DNA of 64,000 nucleotides from NCBI GenBank assembly GCA_030680855.1, contig JAUXUN010000034.1:16875-80874 (forward strand), in the 5' to 3' direction. Made by a program: the position numbers and the translations under genes. Below the pieces are notes generated by a model. That model was not told where the DNA came from, made no database searches, and saw only the letters and a list, made by a program, of their open reading frames with translations. This DNA is from Aestuariivirga sp. GTDB lineage: Bacteria; Pseudomonadota; Alphaproteobacteria; Rhizobiales; Aestuariivirgaceae. Below, in pieces: positions 36,873-45,470 of this stretch (the first letter of the stretch is position 1; every line of letters starts with the position of its first letter).

Positions 36873-38002
36873 CCGTCAGCGTCAGGCCTGTTCTCTCAAA
36901 GCAGGATAAAAAACTATTCCTTGACGTCCCCTTCGCACTTTATGGCAAGGGTACGAACTGGATAGCGCCACTCTATTTTGAACGCCTTGAACACCTCAAT
37001 CCGAAAAAGAACCCCTATTTTCAGCACGCCGAAACCCAGCTCTTTCTGGCAGAGATGGACGGCAAACCCGTTGGCCGCATATCCGCGCAGATCGACCGCC
37101 TGCACCTGGAGCGTCACCATGACGCCGCGGGCCAGTTTGGTTTTCTCGAAGCGCCAAATGATCCGGAAGTTTTTGCTGCCCTGTTTGGTGCGGCAGAGGA
37201 GTGGCTGAAGTCACGCGGCATGAAAGCCGCACGCGGTCCATTCAGCTTTTCAATCAATGATGAAATGGGCCTCCTTGTTGACGGCTTTGACAGCCCGCCA
37301 AGCATGATGATGGGTCACGCCCTGCCCTATTACGCGGCCCGGGTTGAAGCATCAGGCTTCACCAAGGCCAAGGACGTTATCGCCTATTATTATGATGACC
37401 ATAATGCCCTGCCAAAACCGCTTTCCATTGCCTATGATCGGGCCATGCGGTCACCCCAAATTGATGTGCGCCCTCTCGACAAAAAAAATCTTGCCCGTGA
37501 TCTAGAAATCATCCTGTCGATCCACAGTGACGCATGGTCTGAGAACTGGGGCTTCATTCCCTTTACACCGGGGGAACTCAAGGTTCTCGGTGACAATCTC
37601 AAGATTCTTGTAAAAAAAGAGTATATCGCAATCGCCAATTACAAGGGTGTGCCAGCGGCTTTTTCGGTGACACTCCCCAACATCAACGAATGGATATCCG
37701 GATTGAACGGCAGGCTGTTGCCATTCGGCTGGGCAAAGCTGGCATGGAATCTCTTTGGCCGCGCGCCGCATTCCGTGCGCATGCCACTCATGGGCGTGCG
37801 CAAGGAATTCCACGGTACAATGGCAGGCTCATCCCTGGCCCTCGCAGTTATCGAAACCGTACGCCGCTATCACATTTCGCGGGGCACCAGAAGCGGAGAA
37901 CTTTCCTGGATTCTGGAGGATAACCGGCCCATGCGCCACATGCTCGAGGCGCTGGGAGCCCGCCCCTACAAGACCTATCGCATTTACGAAAAGGCGCTCT
38001 AG
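36869..38002 (+). CDS. GNAT-fold N-acyltransferase, probable bacterial ceramide synthase (bCerS-like)
   Basis: The product is 377 aa from the ATG at 36869. A longer frame to 36779 lies inside the exporter gene. It has GKGTNWIAPLYFERLEHLNP, FGFLEAPNDPEVFAALFGAA, KAARGPFSFSINDEMGLLVD and PYKTYRIYEKAL at the C-terminus, typical of the DUF-type GNAT acyltransferases. In Caulobacter a protein of this kind, encoded close to serine palmitoyltransferase, is the bacterial ceramide synthase, which N-acylates 3-oxosphinganine. I assign the same role by locus context and family resemblance. It is coupled to the exporter upstream and the nucleotidyltransferase downstream. Confidence 0.75.
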   Translation: MTVSVRPVLSKQDKKLFLDVPFALYGKGTNWIAPLYFERLEHLNPKKNPYFQHAETQLFLAEMDGKPVGRISAQIDRLHLERHHDAAGQFGFLEAPNDPEVFAALFGAAEEWLKSRGMKAARGPFSFSINDEMGLLVDGFDSPPSMMMGHALPYYAARVEASGFTKAKDVIAYYYDDHNALPKPLSIAYDRAMRSPQIDVRPLDKKNLARDLEIILSIHSDAWSENWGFIPFTPGELKVLGDNLKILVKKEYIAIANYKGVPAAFSVTLPNINEWISGLNGRLLPFGWAKLAWNLFGRAPHSVRMPLMGVRKEFHGTMAGSSLALAVIETVRRYHISRGTRSGELSWILEDNRPMRHMLEALGARPYKTYRIYEKAL

Positions 38003-38778
38003 TGGCGAAAAACTGGACAGCGATCGTCCTGGCCGCCGGACGGGGCCCCAATGATCCCATGGCGAAAGCCTATGGCGTAAGCCACAAGTGCACCCTGCCC
38101 GTGAACGGCGTGCCAATGCTGCGGCGGGTCGTGAACGCCCTGCAAAAATCACAGTCGATCACCTCAATCGCCATATCCATTGAAAATCCCGCCATTGTGC
38201 GTGAGGCCTTGGCGGAAAAAGAGTCAGGCATTGCCGTCATTGCTTCGGAAAGCTCTGCCCCTCTCTCGGCCATTGTTGCCATCAGGACGAACCCCGCTTT
38301 TCCGGTGCTGATCACAACGGCGGACCATGCCTTGCTGACGCCTGAGATGATTGACTATTTCTGCGGACACGCGGAGCATAATGGCGCGGACTTTTCCGCC
38401 GGGCTGGCCACAGCAGAAGTGATCATGAAAGCCTATCCGCAATCAGTTCGCACCTTCTTCAGGTTCAGCAAGGACCGTGTTTCGGGCTGCAATCTTTTCG
38501 CCATAACCAATGAAAACGGCCTTCGCATTCTCGAGAAATGGCAATATCTCGAACAGTCACGAAAAAAACCATGGCGTCTGGTTGCCGCCTTCGGCCCCCT
38601 TGCGCTCATTCGCTTTGCGGTGGGTGCCCTGTCTCTCGACGGCGCCTTCAAAGTTGTTTCAAGCAGGCTTGGGCTAACCGCAAAACCAGTCCTCTTGCCC
38701 TTTGCCGAAGCCGCCATTGATGTGGACAAGCCCTCGGATCTTGAGTTGGCCGAGGCAATTCTGAAGCTGCGGAATTAA
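38002..38778 (+). CDS. MobA-like NTP transferase
   Basis: The product is 258 aa from a GTG at 38002 that shares one base with the bCerS-like stop codon. The N-terminal nucleotide site is IVLAAGRGPNDPMAKAYGVS with the lysine loop (HKCTLPVNGVPMLRRVV). Further features are LITTADHALLTPEM (metal-binding Asp) and a C-terminal DVDKPSDLELAEAIL. Proteins of this group are paired with CDP-alcohol or sphingolipid genes in relatives. The substrate is unknown, and head-group precursor activation is possible. It ends 4 bp into the convergent LicC-like gene. Confidence 0.8.
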   Translation: MAKNWTAIVLAAGRGPNDPMAKAYGVSHKCTLPVNGVPMLRRVVNALQKSQSITSIAISIENPAIVREALAEKESGIAVIASESSAPLSAIVAIRTNPAFPVLITTADHALLTPEMIDYFCGHAEHNGADFSAGLATAEVIMKAYPQSVRTFFRFSKDRVSGCNLFAITNENGLRILEKWQYLEQSRKKPWRLVAAFGPLALIRFAVGALSLDGAFKVVSSRLGLTAKPVLLPFAEAAIDVDKPSDLELAEAILKLRN

Positions 38779-39506
38779 ACCCAGCTGGCAACCAATTGCC
38801 GCGCCTGCTGCAAATCGATTGGAAAATCCACCTCGCACCACTGCAATCCGTTAATCGGAATGGTGCGGATTTCAATTTTTTTGGCAAGCGATCCGACGGC
38901 AGCAGGAAACCATTGCTTCAGGGCCTGCGGATCACGCATGGCGCGTTCCAATGTTTCAACATAGGCAAGGGAGCCCGCGCCGCGAAACACATAGAAGCCG
39001 ATGGCTTCCGCATCCACCGTATCAACCGGCAGGGTCTTGCCGATTTCAGTCAGGCGGCCGCGGTCAAGAATGACCTTCATGTCATCGCTGTCATAGGCCT
39101 GCTTGAGATTGGTGGCCACACCTACAGGAACAACCGGGGCCGCCAGGAGCTTTTCAACGAGATCGCTGCGGAATACATTGTCGCCGTTAACCTGGATGAA
39201 ATCGCCGGTCATGGACGCGCGCGCCATCCAGCAGCTCGCCAGATTGTCGGCAACCGCATAGAAGGGATTGAACACCGTGCTGATCGCAACACCCAGGCTT
39301 TGGCCAATTTTCGCCAAGACTTCATCCATGCGCGGCGCCCCATAACCGGTGACAACCGTGAACTCCTTGAGGCCCCGCGCCGCGAACGCCTCAATTTGCC
39401 TTTCGATCAATGTCTTGCCCCCAATGTCGAGAAGGGCCTTGGGAACTTCCGTGGTCAGTGGCAAAAGCCGTTTGCCCTGGCCTGCTGCAAGAATAACTAT
39501 ACGCAC
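38775..39506 (-). CDS. Sugar/alcohol-phosphate nucleotidyltransferase (LicC or inositol-1-P cytidylyltransferase-like)
   Basis: The product is 243 aa from a GTG at 39506 (VRIVILAAGQGKRLLPLT). The frame can extend to 39578 but the added residues are not family-like. The NTP site LAAGQGKRLLPLTTEVPKAL is followed by NPFYAVADNLASCWMAR and the Asp-containing FIQVNGDNVF, the pattern seen in phosphocholine and inositol-1-phosphate cytidylyltransferases. It would make a CDP-alcohol, a possible head-group donor or precursor for the sphingolipid locus. It is the only gene on this strand within the plus-strand block, with its own promoter region shared with the phosphoesterase gene. Confidence 0.8.
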   Translation of the reverse strand: MRIVILAAGQGKRLLPLTTEVPKALLDIGGKTLIERQIEAFAARGLKEFTVVTGYGAPRMDEVLAKIGQSLGVAISTVFNPFYAVADNLASCWMARASMTGDFIQVNGDNVFRSDLVEKLLAAPVVPVGVATNLKQAYDSDDMKVILDRGRLTEIGKTLPVDTVDAEAIGFYVFRGAGSLAYVETLERAMRDPQALKQWFPAAVGSLAKKIEIRTIPINGLQWCEVDFPIDLQQARQLVASWV

Positions 39507-39591
39507 AATGCTTGAATCCACGTCTAACAGAAGGGTAAGTACGGACTGCTCATTCGCACCCGATTCCCCAGAAGTCAACGGAAGCTAAGAT

Positions 39592-40497
39592 TTGGCCCTA
39601 ACGCTCGCTCATCTCTCGGATGTCCATCTCGGGCCTTTGCCCCCGGGGGCCGCATGGGAAAATTTTGCCCTGAAACGCGTTATCGGCGTGCTGAACTGGA
39701 AATTGAGGCGGCACAAGCTGCATGATACCGCCATTTCCAATGCCCTTATTGCCGATATCAAGGCCGCATCCCCCGATCATGTGGCCTTCACTGGCGATTT
39801 GATGAATGTATCGGCCCATGCTGAATTTCCCCGCGCCGCGCGCTGGCTGCGGAACTTCGGAGATCCCGCCTGGATATCCTATGTGCCGGGAAACCATGAC
39901 GCCTACGTGCCCGTGCCTTGGCAACAGGGCCTGGCCCATCTCGCCCCATACATGACCGGAGACATGGCCGCCACAGGTTCCCACTCCTCATTTCCCTATG
40001 TACGCCTGCGCCGGAACCTGGCGATTATTGGCTTGAATTCGGGCATTCCCCAATCCCTGACCAGGGCGGCAGGCTCCCTCGGCCCCAAGCAGCTTGAGGC
40101 CCTGCCCGGGCTTCTGCATGACTTGAAAGCCAAGGGCTATTACCGCGCCGTCATGATTCATCATCCACCTTTGCCGGGCCTCGCGCCGCCACGAAAGGCC
40201 CTCAGTGATGCCGTCCGCTTGCGCGATATTTTGGCAAGCGAAGGGGCGGAACTGGTGTTGCATGGCCACAATCACCAGCAGATGCTCAATGTTCTTGCAG
40301 GGCGTGACGGCAATATCCCCATTATCGGCGTGCCATCCGCCTCCATGAATGACACGGGCCATGCCGAACCCGCCGCCTGGATCCTTTATCAAATCAGCCG
40401 GAATCAGGGCACATGGATGACCGAGGTTTCGACCCGGGCATGGGATCCCAAATCCCGCCGAATGGCGCCCCAAAACCAATTCACGCTTCCTTCCTGA
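39592..40497 (+). CDS. Calcineurin-like metallophosphoesterase
   Basis: The product is 301 aa from a TTG at 39592 (read as MALTLAHLSD), with GGAAG upstream. Five metallophosphoesterase motifs are present: LSDVHLGP, VAFTGDLMN, YVPGNHDAY, MIHHPPLPG and VLHGHNHQQM. It hydrolyses a phosphomonoester or diester. In this setting a lipid phosphate or head-group phosphate is possible but not shown. It heads the phosphoesterase-HIT-lptF-lptG-transferase-kinase run. Confidence 0.88.
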   Translation: MALTLAHLSDVHLGPLPPGAAWENFALKRVIGVLNWKLRRHKLHDTAISNALIADIKAASPDHVAFTGDLMNVSAHAEFPRAARWLRNFGDPAWISYVPGNHDAYVPVPWQQGLAHLAPYMTGDMAATGSHSSFPYVRLRRNLAIIGLNSGIPQSLTRAAGSLGPKQLEALPGLLHDLKAKGYYRAVMIHHPPLPGLAPPRKALSDAVRLRDILASEGAELVLHGHNHQQMLNVLAGRDGNIPIIGVPSASMNDTGHAEPAAWILYQISRNQGTWMTEVSTRAWDPKSRRMAPQNQFTLPS

Positions 40498-40523
40498 GCC
40501 CACTTCGGGGTAAGTTGTCGGCC

Positions 40524-40961
40524 ATGAACGCCACGATGCAGAAATTTGGCTATCCCGGCAGCCTGGTGAAAGAACACCACCACTGGTGCGTGCTGCTGCG
40601 CCCCCAGCAAGTAACGCTTGGCAGCCTGGTTCTCGCCGCTAAGTCCGATGCCACCGCCTTTTCCGACCTGCCGCCAACGGCTTTCGCCGAGCTTTCAATT
40701 GTGGTCACCGAGATTGAGCAGAGCCTGCGGAGATTTAGCCCTTATGACAAAATCAATTATCTCATGCTGATGATGGTCGATCCGCACGTCCACATGCATG
40801 TGGTCCCGCGTTACGCCAAACCACAGTTCTTTGACGCCACCGAGTTTGCCGATACGGGCTGGCCCGGCCTTCCTGACCTTAAATCCGCTCCCGTGCTGAC
40901 TGACAAACTCCGCAAAAACCTGTTATGGACCCTGCAGTTGCGGATGTCGGGAGAATCATAG
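40524..40961 (+). CDS. HIT-family hydrolase/transferase
   Basis: The product is 145 aa from the ATG at 40524 (MNATMQKFGYPG). A frame to 40413 lies inside the preceding gene. The HIT motif HVHMHVVPRY contains the nucleophilic His. Members hydrolyse or transfer nucleoside monophosphates from dinucleotides or nucleotide-alcohols. It is placed between the phosphoesterase and lptF and ends 4 bp before the lptF start. A role in recycling CMP-linked by-products of CDP-alcohol chemistry is a speculation. Confidence 0.88.
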   Translation: MNATMQKFGYPGSLVKEHHHWCVLLRPQQVTLGSLVLAAKSDATAFSDLPPTAFAELSIVVTEIEQSLRRFSPYDKINYLMLMMVDPHVHMHVVPRYAKPQFFDATEFADTGWPGLPDLKSAPVLTDKLRKNLLWTLQLRMSGES

Positions 40962-40965
40962 GCCT

Positions 40966-42186
40966 GTGCTGACCATTATCGACCGCTATGTTCTCAGGCA
41001 GGTGGCAAAGCCGTTGGCGACAGCCATGGCGATCGGCCTGCTCATGCTGCTCGCTGAAAGGCTTGTGCGCCTGCTTGATACAACGCTTGGCAAGAAAAAT
41101 TCCTTTGGCGTGGTCTTTGAACTCCTCGCTTATCTGGTGCCCCATTATCTGGGAACCGCCATTCCGGCAGCACTTTTCCTGGGTCTGCTCTTTGGCTTCA
41201 GCAAGCTGTCGAAGGACAGCGAAATTGACGCTATGATGGCCACCGGAACGGGCCTGCACCGCCTCACCCGGCCGGTAGTCATGCTGTCATTGGCGCTCGG
41301 CGCCCTCTCGCTTTTCATCGTTGGCTGGCTGCAACCGCAGACCCGTTACGCCTATCGCTCGGTGCTGTTTGATGTCAAGAATGTTGAAGTTTTCTATCTC
41401 GCCGAGGAAGGGGTGTTCATGCAGGCGGGCACCCGCACCTTCATCCTGGACAAGTTGAACCGCTCCAGCAACACGTTCGAACATGTCTTTCTGTTTGATT
41501 ACCGGGGGCCTTCCGGATTGGAAACACTCACCGCTTCGTCGGGGGTTCTGATCCCCCTGGAGGGCCAGCGCCGCCCCGTTCTGAGATTGGACAACGGCCA
41601 CCGGCTGAAACTTGACCGCTGGCCCACCTTGGATAGCAACGCCGAAATCCCCCAAGCCGGCATAGCCGAATTTGCAACAACCGACACGCCGCTTGGAAAA
41701 ATCTCCGACAGTATTTTCCGCCCGCGCGGCGAAGATGAGCGGGAACTCACCTTGCCTGAACTTTACACTCAGCTCGACTCCCCGCCGAAGGGCTCGACGC
41801 GTAATTCCATGGTTGCGGAATTGCACAAGCGAATTGTCAACGTGGTCACTTTCTTCATGTTGCCCTTGCTCGCGGTGCCCTTTGCGATTGGCCGCCAGCG
41901 CAGCCAGCGCGGCTATCGCTTCGGCATCGCATTGGTCATTGTCGTGGCCTTCCACGAAATCATTGAACAGGGAGCCGTGGCCACCCGGATAAGCGGGCTT
42001 TCCCCCTGGCTGAGCATGTGGCTGGCATTCGGGCTAATCACCGCCTTCGCAATTTGGCGTTTCTACAAGACCTGTTTTACCTTGAAGCCTGATCGCATCG
42101 GCAGCAGCATTGACGCGTTTGGCGCAAGCGTCCATCGCCTGTGGCGTCCGCTGGCGCGGCGAATTGGTTTGGGAGCACAGCCATGA
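40966..42186 (+). CDS. LptF/LptG-family permease (LptF-like), sphingolipid locus copy
   Basis: The product is 406 aa from a GTG at 40966 (read as MLTIIDRYVLRQ). LptF features are LTIIDRYVLRQVAKPL, a first hydrophobic stretch, PHYLGTAIPAALFLGLLFGF, the DSEIDAMMATGTG motif, a periplasmic beta-jellyroll region of about 150 residues, and C-terminal spans after KRIVNVVTFFMLPLLAVPFA. It normally forms the LptB2FG transporter that extracts lipopolysaccharide. Here it is not next to lptD, surA or pdxA but inside the sphingolipid locus, suggesting a paralogue for sphingolipid transport. Which copy is the canonical one cannot be judged from this window. Confidence 0.88.
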   Translation: MLTIIDRYVLRQVAKPLATAMAIGLLMLLAERLVRLLDTTLGKKNSFGVVFELLAYLVPHYLGTAIPAALFLGLLFGFSKLSKDSEIDAMMATGTGLHRLTRPVVMLSLALGALSLFIVGWLQPQTRYAYRSVLFDVKNVEVFYLAEEGVFMQAGTRTFILDKLNRSSNTFEHVFLFDYRGPSGLETLTASSGVLIPLEGQRRPVLRLDNGHRLKLDRWPTLDSNAEIPQAGIAEFATTDTPLGKISDSIFRPRGEDERELTLPELYTQLDSPPKGSTRNSMVAELHKRIVNVVTFFMLPLLAVPFAIGRQRSQRGYRFGIALVIVVAFHEIIEQGAVATRISGLSPWLSMWLAFGLITAFAIWRFYKTCFTLKPDRIGSSIDAFGASVHRLWRPLARRIGLGAQP

Positions 42187-43256
42187 CCACCATCGGCTGG
42201 ATGCTCACCCGCATGATCGTGACCCGCTTTCTCGGCATTCTGTTCGGGATCACCATTTTTGTGCTGACCCTCGAAGTCATTTCCTACGCCAATGAAATTC
42301 TCGCCCTCGACAAGGGCAGCTTGAGCATTGTGTTCACATACATGTTGATGCGCGCACCTTCGACCCTGGCAACATTCCTGCCCATGAGCGTTTTGCTGGC
42401 GCTCCTTCTCACTCTCATGGAGCTCAGCTACCGCAATGAGATTACCGCCATTTGGGCATCCGGCGCTTCGCCGCGCCGCCTGATCATCATGCTGTTGCCG
42501 CTTGCCTTTGTGACCGGCGGCATCAATTTTCTCCTGAATGACCAGGCCATTCCGGCCGCCGCCCCGCAATTGAAGGAATGGGGCGTGGCCGACTATGGCG
42601 AGAAGAAACTGAAGCTCGGCGAGCGCGATCCCATTTGGATGAGGTCTGGCGCCGATATCCTGCGGGCGGCCTCGTCAAACGCCCAGTCAACCGAGCTTGA
42701 AGACGTCATTATCTTCCGCCGCGATCCAGGCGGCCTCCTGCGCGAACAGATTATTGCCAAAGAGGCGGAACTGCAGGGTGACCGCTGGAATCTCACGAAC
42801 GTAATCGTCTATTACCGCGAAAACCTGCCGGCCAGCCGGCTTGACCGCATGGTCTATTCCGGGGCCTTGAAACCCGCCGCGGCGGGGGCGCGTTCCGGTG
42901 ACCCGGAGGAAATGACCATTTCCGACCTCAATTATTTTATCGCCAATTCCGGTTTTGGAATCCGCCCGGTCTGGGTCTATGAAACTTGGTGGCAAAAGCG
43001 CATTTCACTGTTCTTCGCAACCCTCGTGATGATCGCCATTTGCATTCCAATTGCCACCCGCTTTCGCCGCGGCGGCGGCTTGGGTTTGCTGTTTGCAACC
43101 GGCGTGGGACTTGGCTTTCTCTATTTCGTGGCCGATGGCCTCTCTCTCACCATGGGTGAACTGGGATTTGTGAGCCCCTGGATGGCAGCGTGGATGCCCA
43201 TCTTGACCTTTAGTGCTCTGGCGACAGCCCTAAGCCTTCGCATCGACAGAGTGTAG
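42183..43256 (+). CDS. LptF/LptG-family permease (LptG-like), sphingolipid locus copy
   Basis: The product is 357 aa from the ATG at 42183, which overlaps the lptF stop by 4 bp (ATGA). It has the LptG start MTTIGWMLTRMIVTRFLGI, MRAPSTLATFLPMSVLLALL, the SYRNEITAIWASGASPRRL motif, a periplasmic domain and C-terminal spans (KRISLFFATLVMIAICIPIA). It pairs with the LptF-like protein in a heterodimeric permease. The ATPase LptB is not encoded in this window. The next gene starts one base after the stop. Confidence 0.88.
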   Translation: MTTIGWMLTRMIVTRFLGILFGITIFVLTLEVISYANEILALDKGSLSIVFTYMLMRAPSTLATFLPMSVLLALLLTLMELSYRNEITAIWASGASPRRLIIMLLPLAFVTGGINFLLNDQAIPAAAPQLKEWGVADYGEKKLKLGERDPIWMRSGADILRAASSNAQSTELEDVIIFRRDPGGLLREQIIAKEAELQGDRWNLTNVIVYYRENLPASRLDRMVYSGALKPAAAGARSGDPEEMTISDLNYFIANSGFGIRPVWVYETWWQKRISLFFATLVMIAICIPIATRFRRGGGLGLLFATGVGLGFLYFVADGLSLTMGELGFVSPWMAAWMPILTFSALATALSLRIDRV

Positions 43257-43257
43257 C

Positions 43258-44517
43258 ATGACAACAAAAGCAAGGGCCAAGCCCGCCAAAAAATCTCCGG
43301 TCAAAAAACTGCAGGGAAGACCTGTGCCAAAAGTGGCGATTGCGCCAAAGGCGGCGGAACGGAAGGCGTCCATTCATTTCAGCCCGGTCCTGTGCATCGT
43401 AAACGCCCCGGAACAAGAATTGTGGTCCCTGTCCCTGGCAGAACGATTAAGAAAGCAATTCGCCATCGCGGGCCTTCCCCAGACCGTGAGTGAGGAAACG
43501 GCGATCTCCCACAACGGCCCCGTCATCCTGGTGCGCGGCGATGCGGTGATTGACCAGCCTCTCATTCCTGTCCTGCTCAAGCGGCCGAATTTTCTGCTGC
43601 TGAGCGATGCTGCGGAAAACCAAGTGCCCATTGCCGCCAGCGTGCGCGGCAACGATGTTTCGCTGGCCATCGAAATCCTGCGCGGCGCCAAGCCATATGC
43701 CGCGGCAAAGTTGCTCGCCCGAGCCCCGGCACAGCTTGACATGGAGTTCTGGAAATCGCTGCGCAAGCGTGAAACGCCCTATGCCATGGTTGTCACGGCC
43801 GAAAACCGGAACGCTGTTGAATGGCGCATGTTCATGGGCACCTACAAGGGCGCCACGGATGTCATCACCAAGCACCTGTGGCCCGTTCCGGCATTCCATG
43901 CCACGCGCTTTCTGGCCCCACGCGGCGTAACGCCCAACATGGTGACGGCAATCGCTGCCCTCATGACAGTTCTGGCATACTGGTTTTTCCTGAACGGCCA
44001 GTTCATTCCAGGCCTCATTTCCGCCTGGGCCATGACTTTCCTTGACACCGTGGATGGCAAGCTTGCCCGCACCACGTTGACGTCAAGCAAATGGGGCGAC
44101 TACTTCGATCACGGCATCGATCTCATCCACCCGCCCTTCTGGTATGTAGCCTGGGGCTATGGCCTGCTGGCCACCGGAACCCAATGGAGCAACCAAATTT
44201 TCTGGGGCGTGATGGTGGCCATTCTCGGTGGCTACGTACTGCAGCGCGCGATTGAGGGCATTGCCATCAAATGGCTGGGCCTTGAGATTCACATCTGGCG
44301 CTCCATCGATACCTGCTTCCGCCAGGTCACGGCGCGGCGAAACCCCAACCTTATTTTACTGACGTTCTTCACCGCCATTGCCAAACCTGATTGGGGTCTG
44401 CTGGCGGTTGCGGCCTGGACGGTGATTTGCCTCGGCCTTCACATGCTCCAATTGCTGCAGGCGTTCGCCGCGAAACGCAGTACGGGCGCGCTCACCTCAT
44501 GGATGACCAGGCCGTGA
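43258..44517 (+). CDS. CDP-alcohol phosphatidyltransferase with N-terminal degenerate nucleotidyltransferase-like domain
   Basis: The product is 419 aa. Residues 1-40 are basic and low-complexity. About residues 40-200 resemble a nucleotidyltransferase fold (GPVILVRGDAVIDQPLIPVL) without an intact NTP-binding Gly-rich loop. The C-terminal half is a polytopic CDP-alcohol phosphotransferase with the complete motif: D263-TV-DG-KL-AR, then G280, D284 and D288 (LDTVDGKLAR ... WGDYFDHGID). The architecture recalls bifunctional inositol-phosphate cytidylyltransferase/DIPP synthases. In the sphingolipid locus it is the likely enzyme that attaches the polar head group, using CDP-ceramide or a CDP-alcohol. 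Inference only. Confidence 0.82.
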   Translation: MTTKARAKPAKKSPVKKLQGRPVPKVAIAPKAAERKASIHFSPVLCIVNAPEQELWSLSLAERLRKQFAIAGLPQTVSEETAISHNGPVILVRGDAVIDQPLIPVLLKRPNFLLLSDAAENQVPIAASVRGNDVSLAIEILRGAKPYAAAKLLARAPAQLDMEFWKSLRKRETPYAMVVTAENRNAVEWRMFMGTYKGATDVITKHLWPVPAFHATRFLAPRGVTPNMVTAIAALMTVLAYWFFLNGQFIPGLISAWAMTFLDTVDGKLARTTLTSSKWGDYFDHGIDLIHPPFWYVAWGYGLLATGTQWSNQIFWGVMVAILGGYVLQRAIEGIAIKWLGLEIHIWRSIDTCFRQVTARRNPNLILLTFFTAIAKPDWGLLAVAAWTVICLGLHMLQLLQAFAAKRSTGALTSWMTRP

Positions 44518-45470
44518 AGCGCGCGGGCTTGTTGATCAATCCCAGTTCCGGAAAATCCAGCGGCAAGGGCCTGGGCCTGGTCGACATGCTGAAAAACAAT
44601 GCAGCGGTTTCGATCCGCGTGCTCGAGAGGTTTGAACAGCTTACGGGCTTTCTCGACGAGTTCGCCAGCGACGGGGTGACTGACCTGTTCATCAGCTCCG
44701 GCGATGGCACCATTCACGCCGTTCAAACGGATCTGGTGGAGCGCAAGCCCTTCAAGGTCATTCCCCGCCTCAGTCTCTTGCCCCATGGCACCACCAACAT
44801 GACCGCCGCCGATCTTGGCTTTCCCCACAGGGGGTTGCGGGCGCAGGCCGATTTCATCACGCGGCTGGAAGCAAAACAGCTGCGCGAACGCCCCACCCTG
44901 CGGGTGGTCAATCCCCGCGATGGCAAGCCGCGGCATGGCATGTTTTTGGGCACTGGGGCAGCTTCCGAAGCCACGCTGTTTTGCCAGCGTGTTTTCAACG
45001 CCAAGGGGGTCAAGGGAAGCTGGGCGACGTTCGCAACGCTTGCCGGCGCCGCCGGCCGCACCATGTTCACCAGACCCAACCCCCATGATGTCACCCGCTT
45101 TGACCGTCCTTTTCCCATTCAGGTGACCAGCGATGGCCGGGAATTCAGCAGCGGAACCCAGCTTTTGGCATTTTCCACTACCCTTGAGAAACTCATCCTC
45201 GGGGCAAGGCCCTTCTGGGGCCCGAAACTTGGCCCCATCCGCACCTCGGTTTTCCCCTACCCTGTACCGAGTATTCCGCGTTGGCTCCTACCCATCATGT
45301 ATGCGGGCGAAAACCGGAAAATGCCGGAAGGCGCCGTAAGTTTTTCCAGCGCCCGCCTGGAAATCACCTGCCCCATCAGCTTCGTGATTGATGGCGAATT
45401 CTTTGACGCTCCAGAAAATGAGCCCTTGAAGGTGGAAACCGGCGCGGTTTTCACCTATCTCTGCGGCTGA
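44499..45470 (+). CDS. Diacylglycerol-kinase-like lipid kinase, probable ceramide kinase (CpgB-like)
   Basis: The product is 323 aa from the ATG at 44499, overlapping the previous gene by 19 bp. The lipid kinase domain has LLINPSSGKS (residues 11-20), SSGDGTIHAV with GDGT at 68-71, and PHGTTN at 95-100, followed by the regulatory beta-sandwich region and a C-terminal VIDGEFFDAPE. Relatives include diacylglycerol and sphingosine kinases. A homologous gene next to spt in Caulobacter encodes a ceramide kinase, so ceramide 1-phosphate is the expected product. Diacylglycerol is the alternative substrate. Confidence 0.83.
   Translation: MDDQAVKRAGLLINPSSGKSSGKGLGLVDMLKNNAAVSIRVLERFEQLTGFLDEFASDGVTDLFISSGDGTIHAVQTDLVERKPFKVIPRLSLLPHGTTNMTAADLGFPHRGLRAQADFITRLEAKQLRERPTLRVVNPRDGKPRHGMFLGTGAASEATLFCQRVFNAKGVKGSWATFATLAGAAGRTMFTRPNPHDVTRFDRPFPIQVTSDGREFSSGTQLLAFSTTLEKLILGARPFWGPKLGPIRTSVFPYPVPSIPRWLLPIMYAGENRKMPEGAVSFSSARLEITCPISFVIDGEFFDAPENEPLKVETGAVFTYLCG

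Noticed and set aside
42183..43256. LptG-like gene taken as proof of a dedicated system
   Set aside because: Its paralogue status cannot be judged without the rest of the genome, so it is reported only as an inference.
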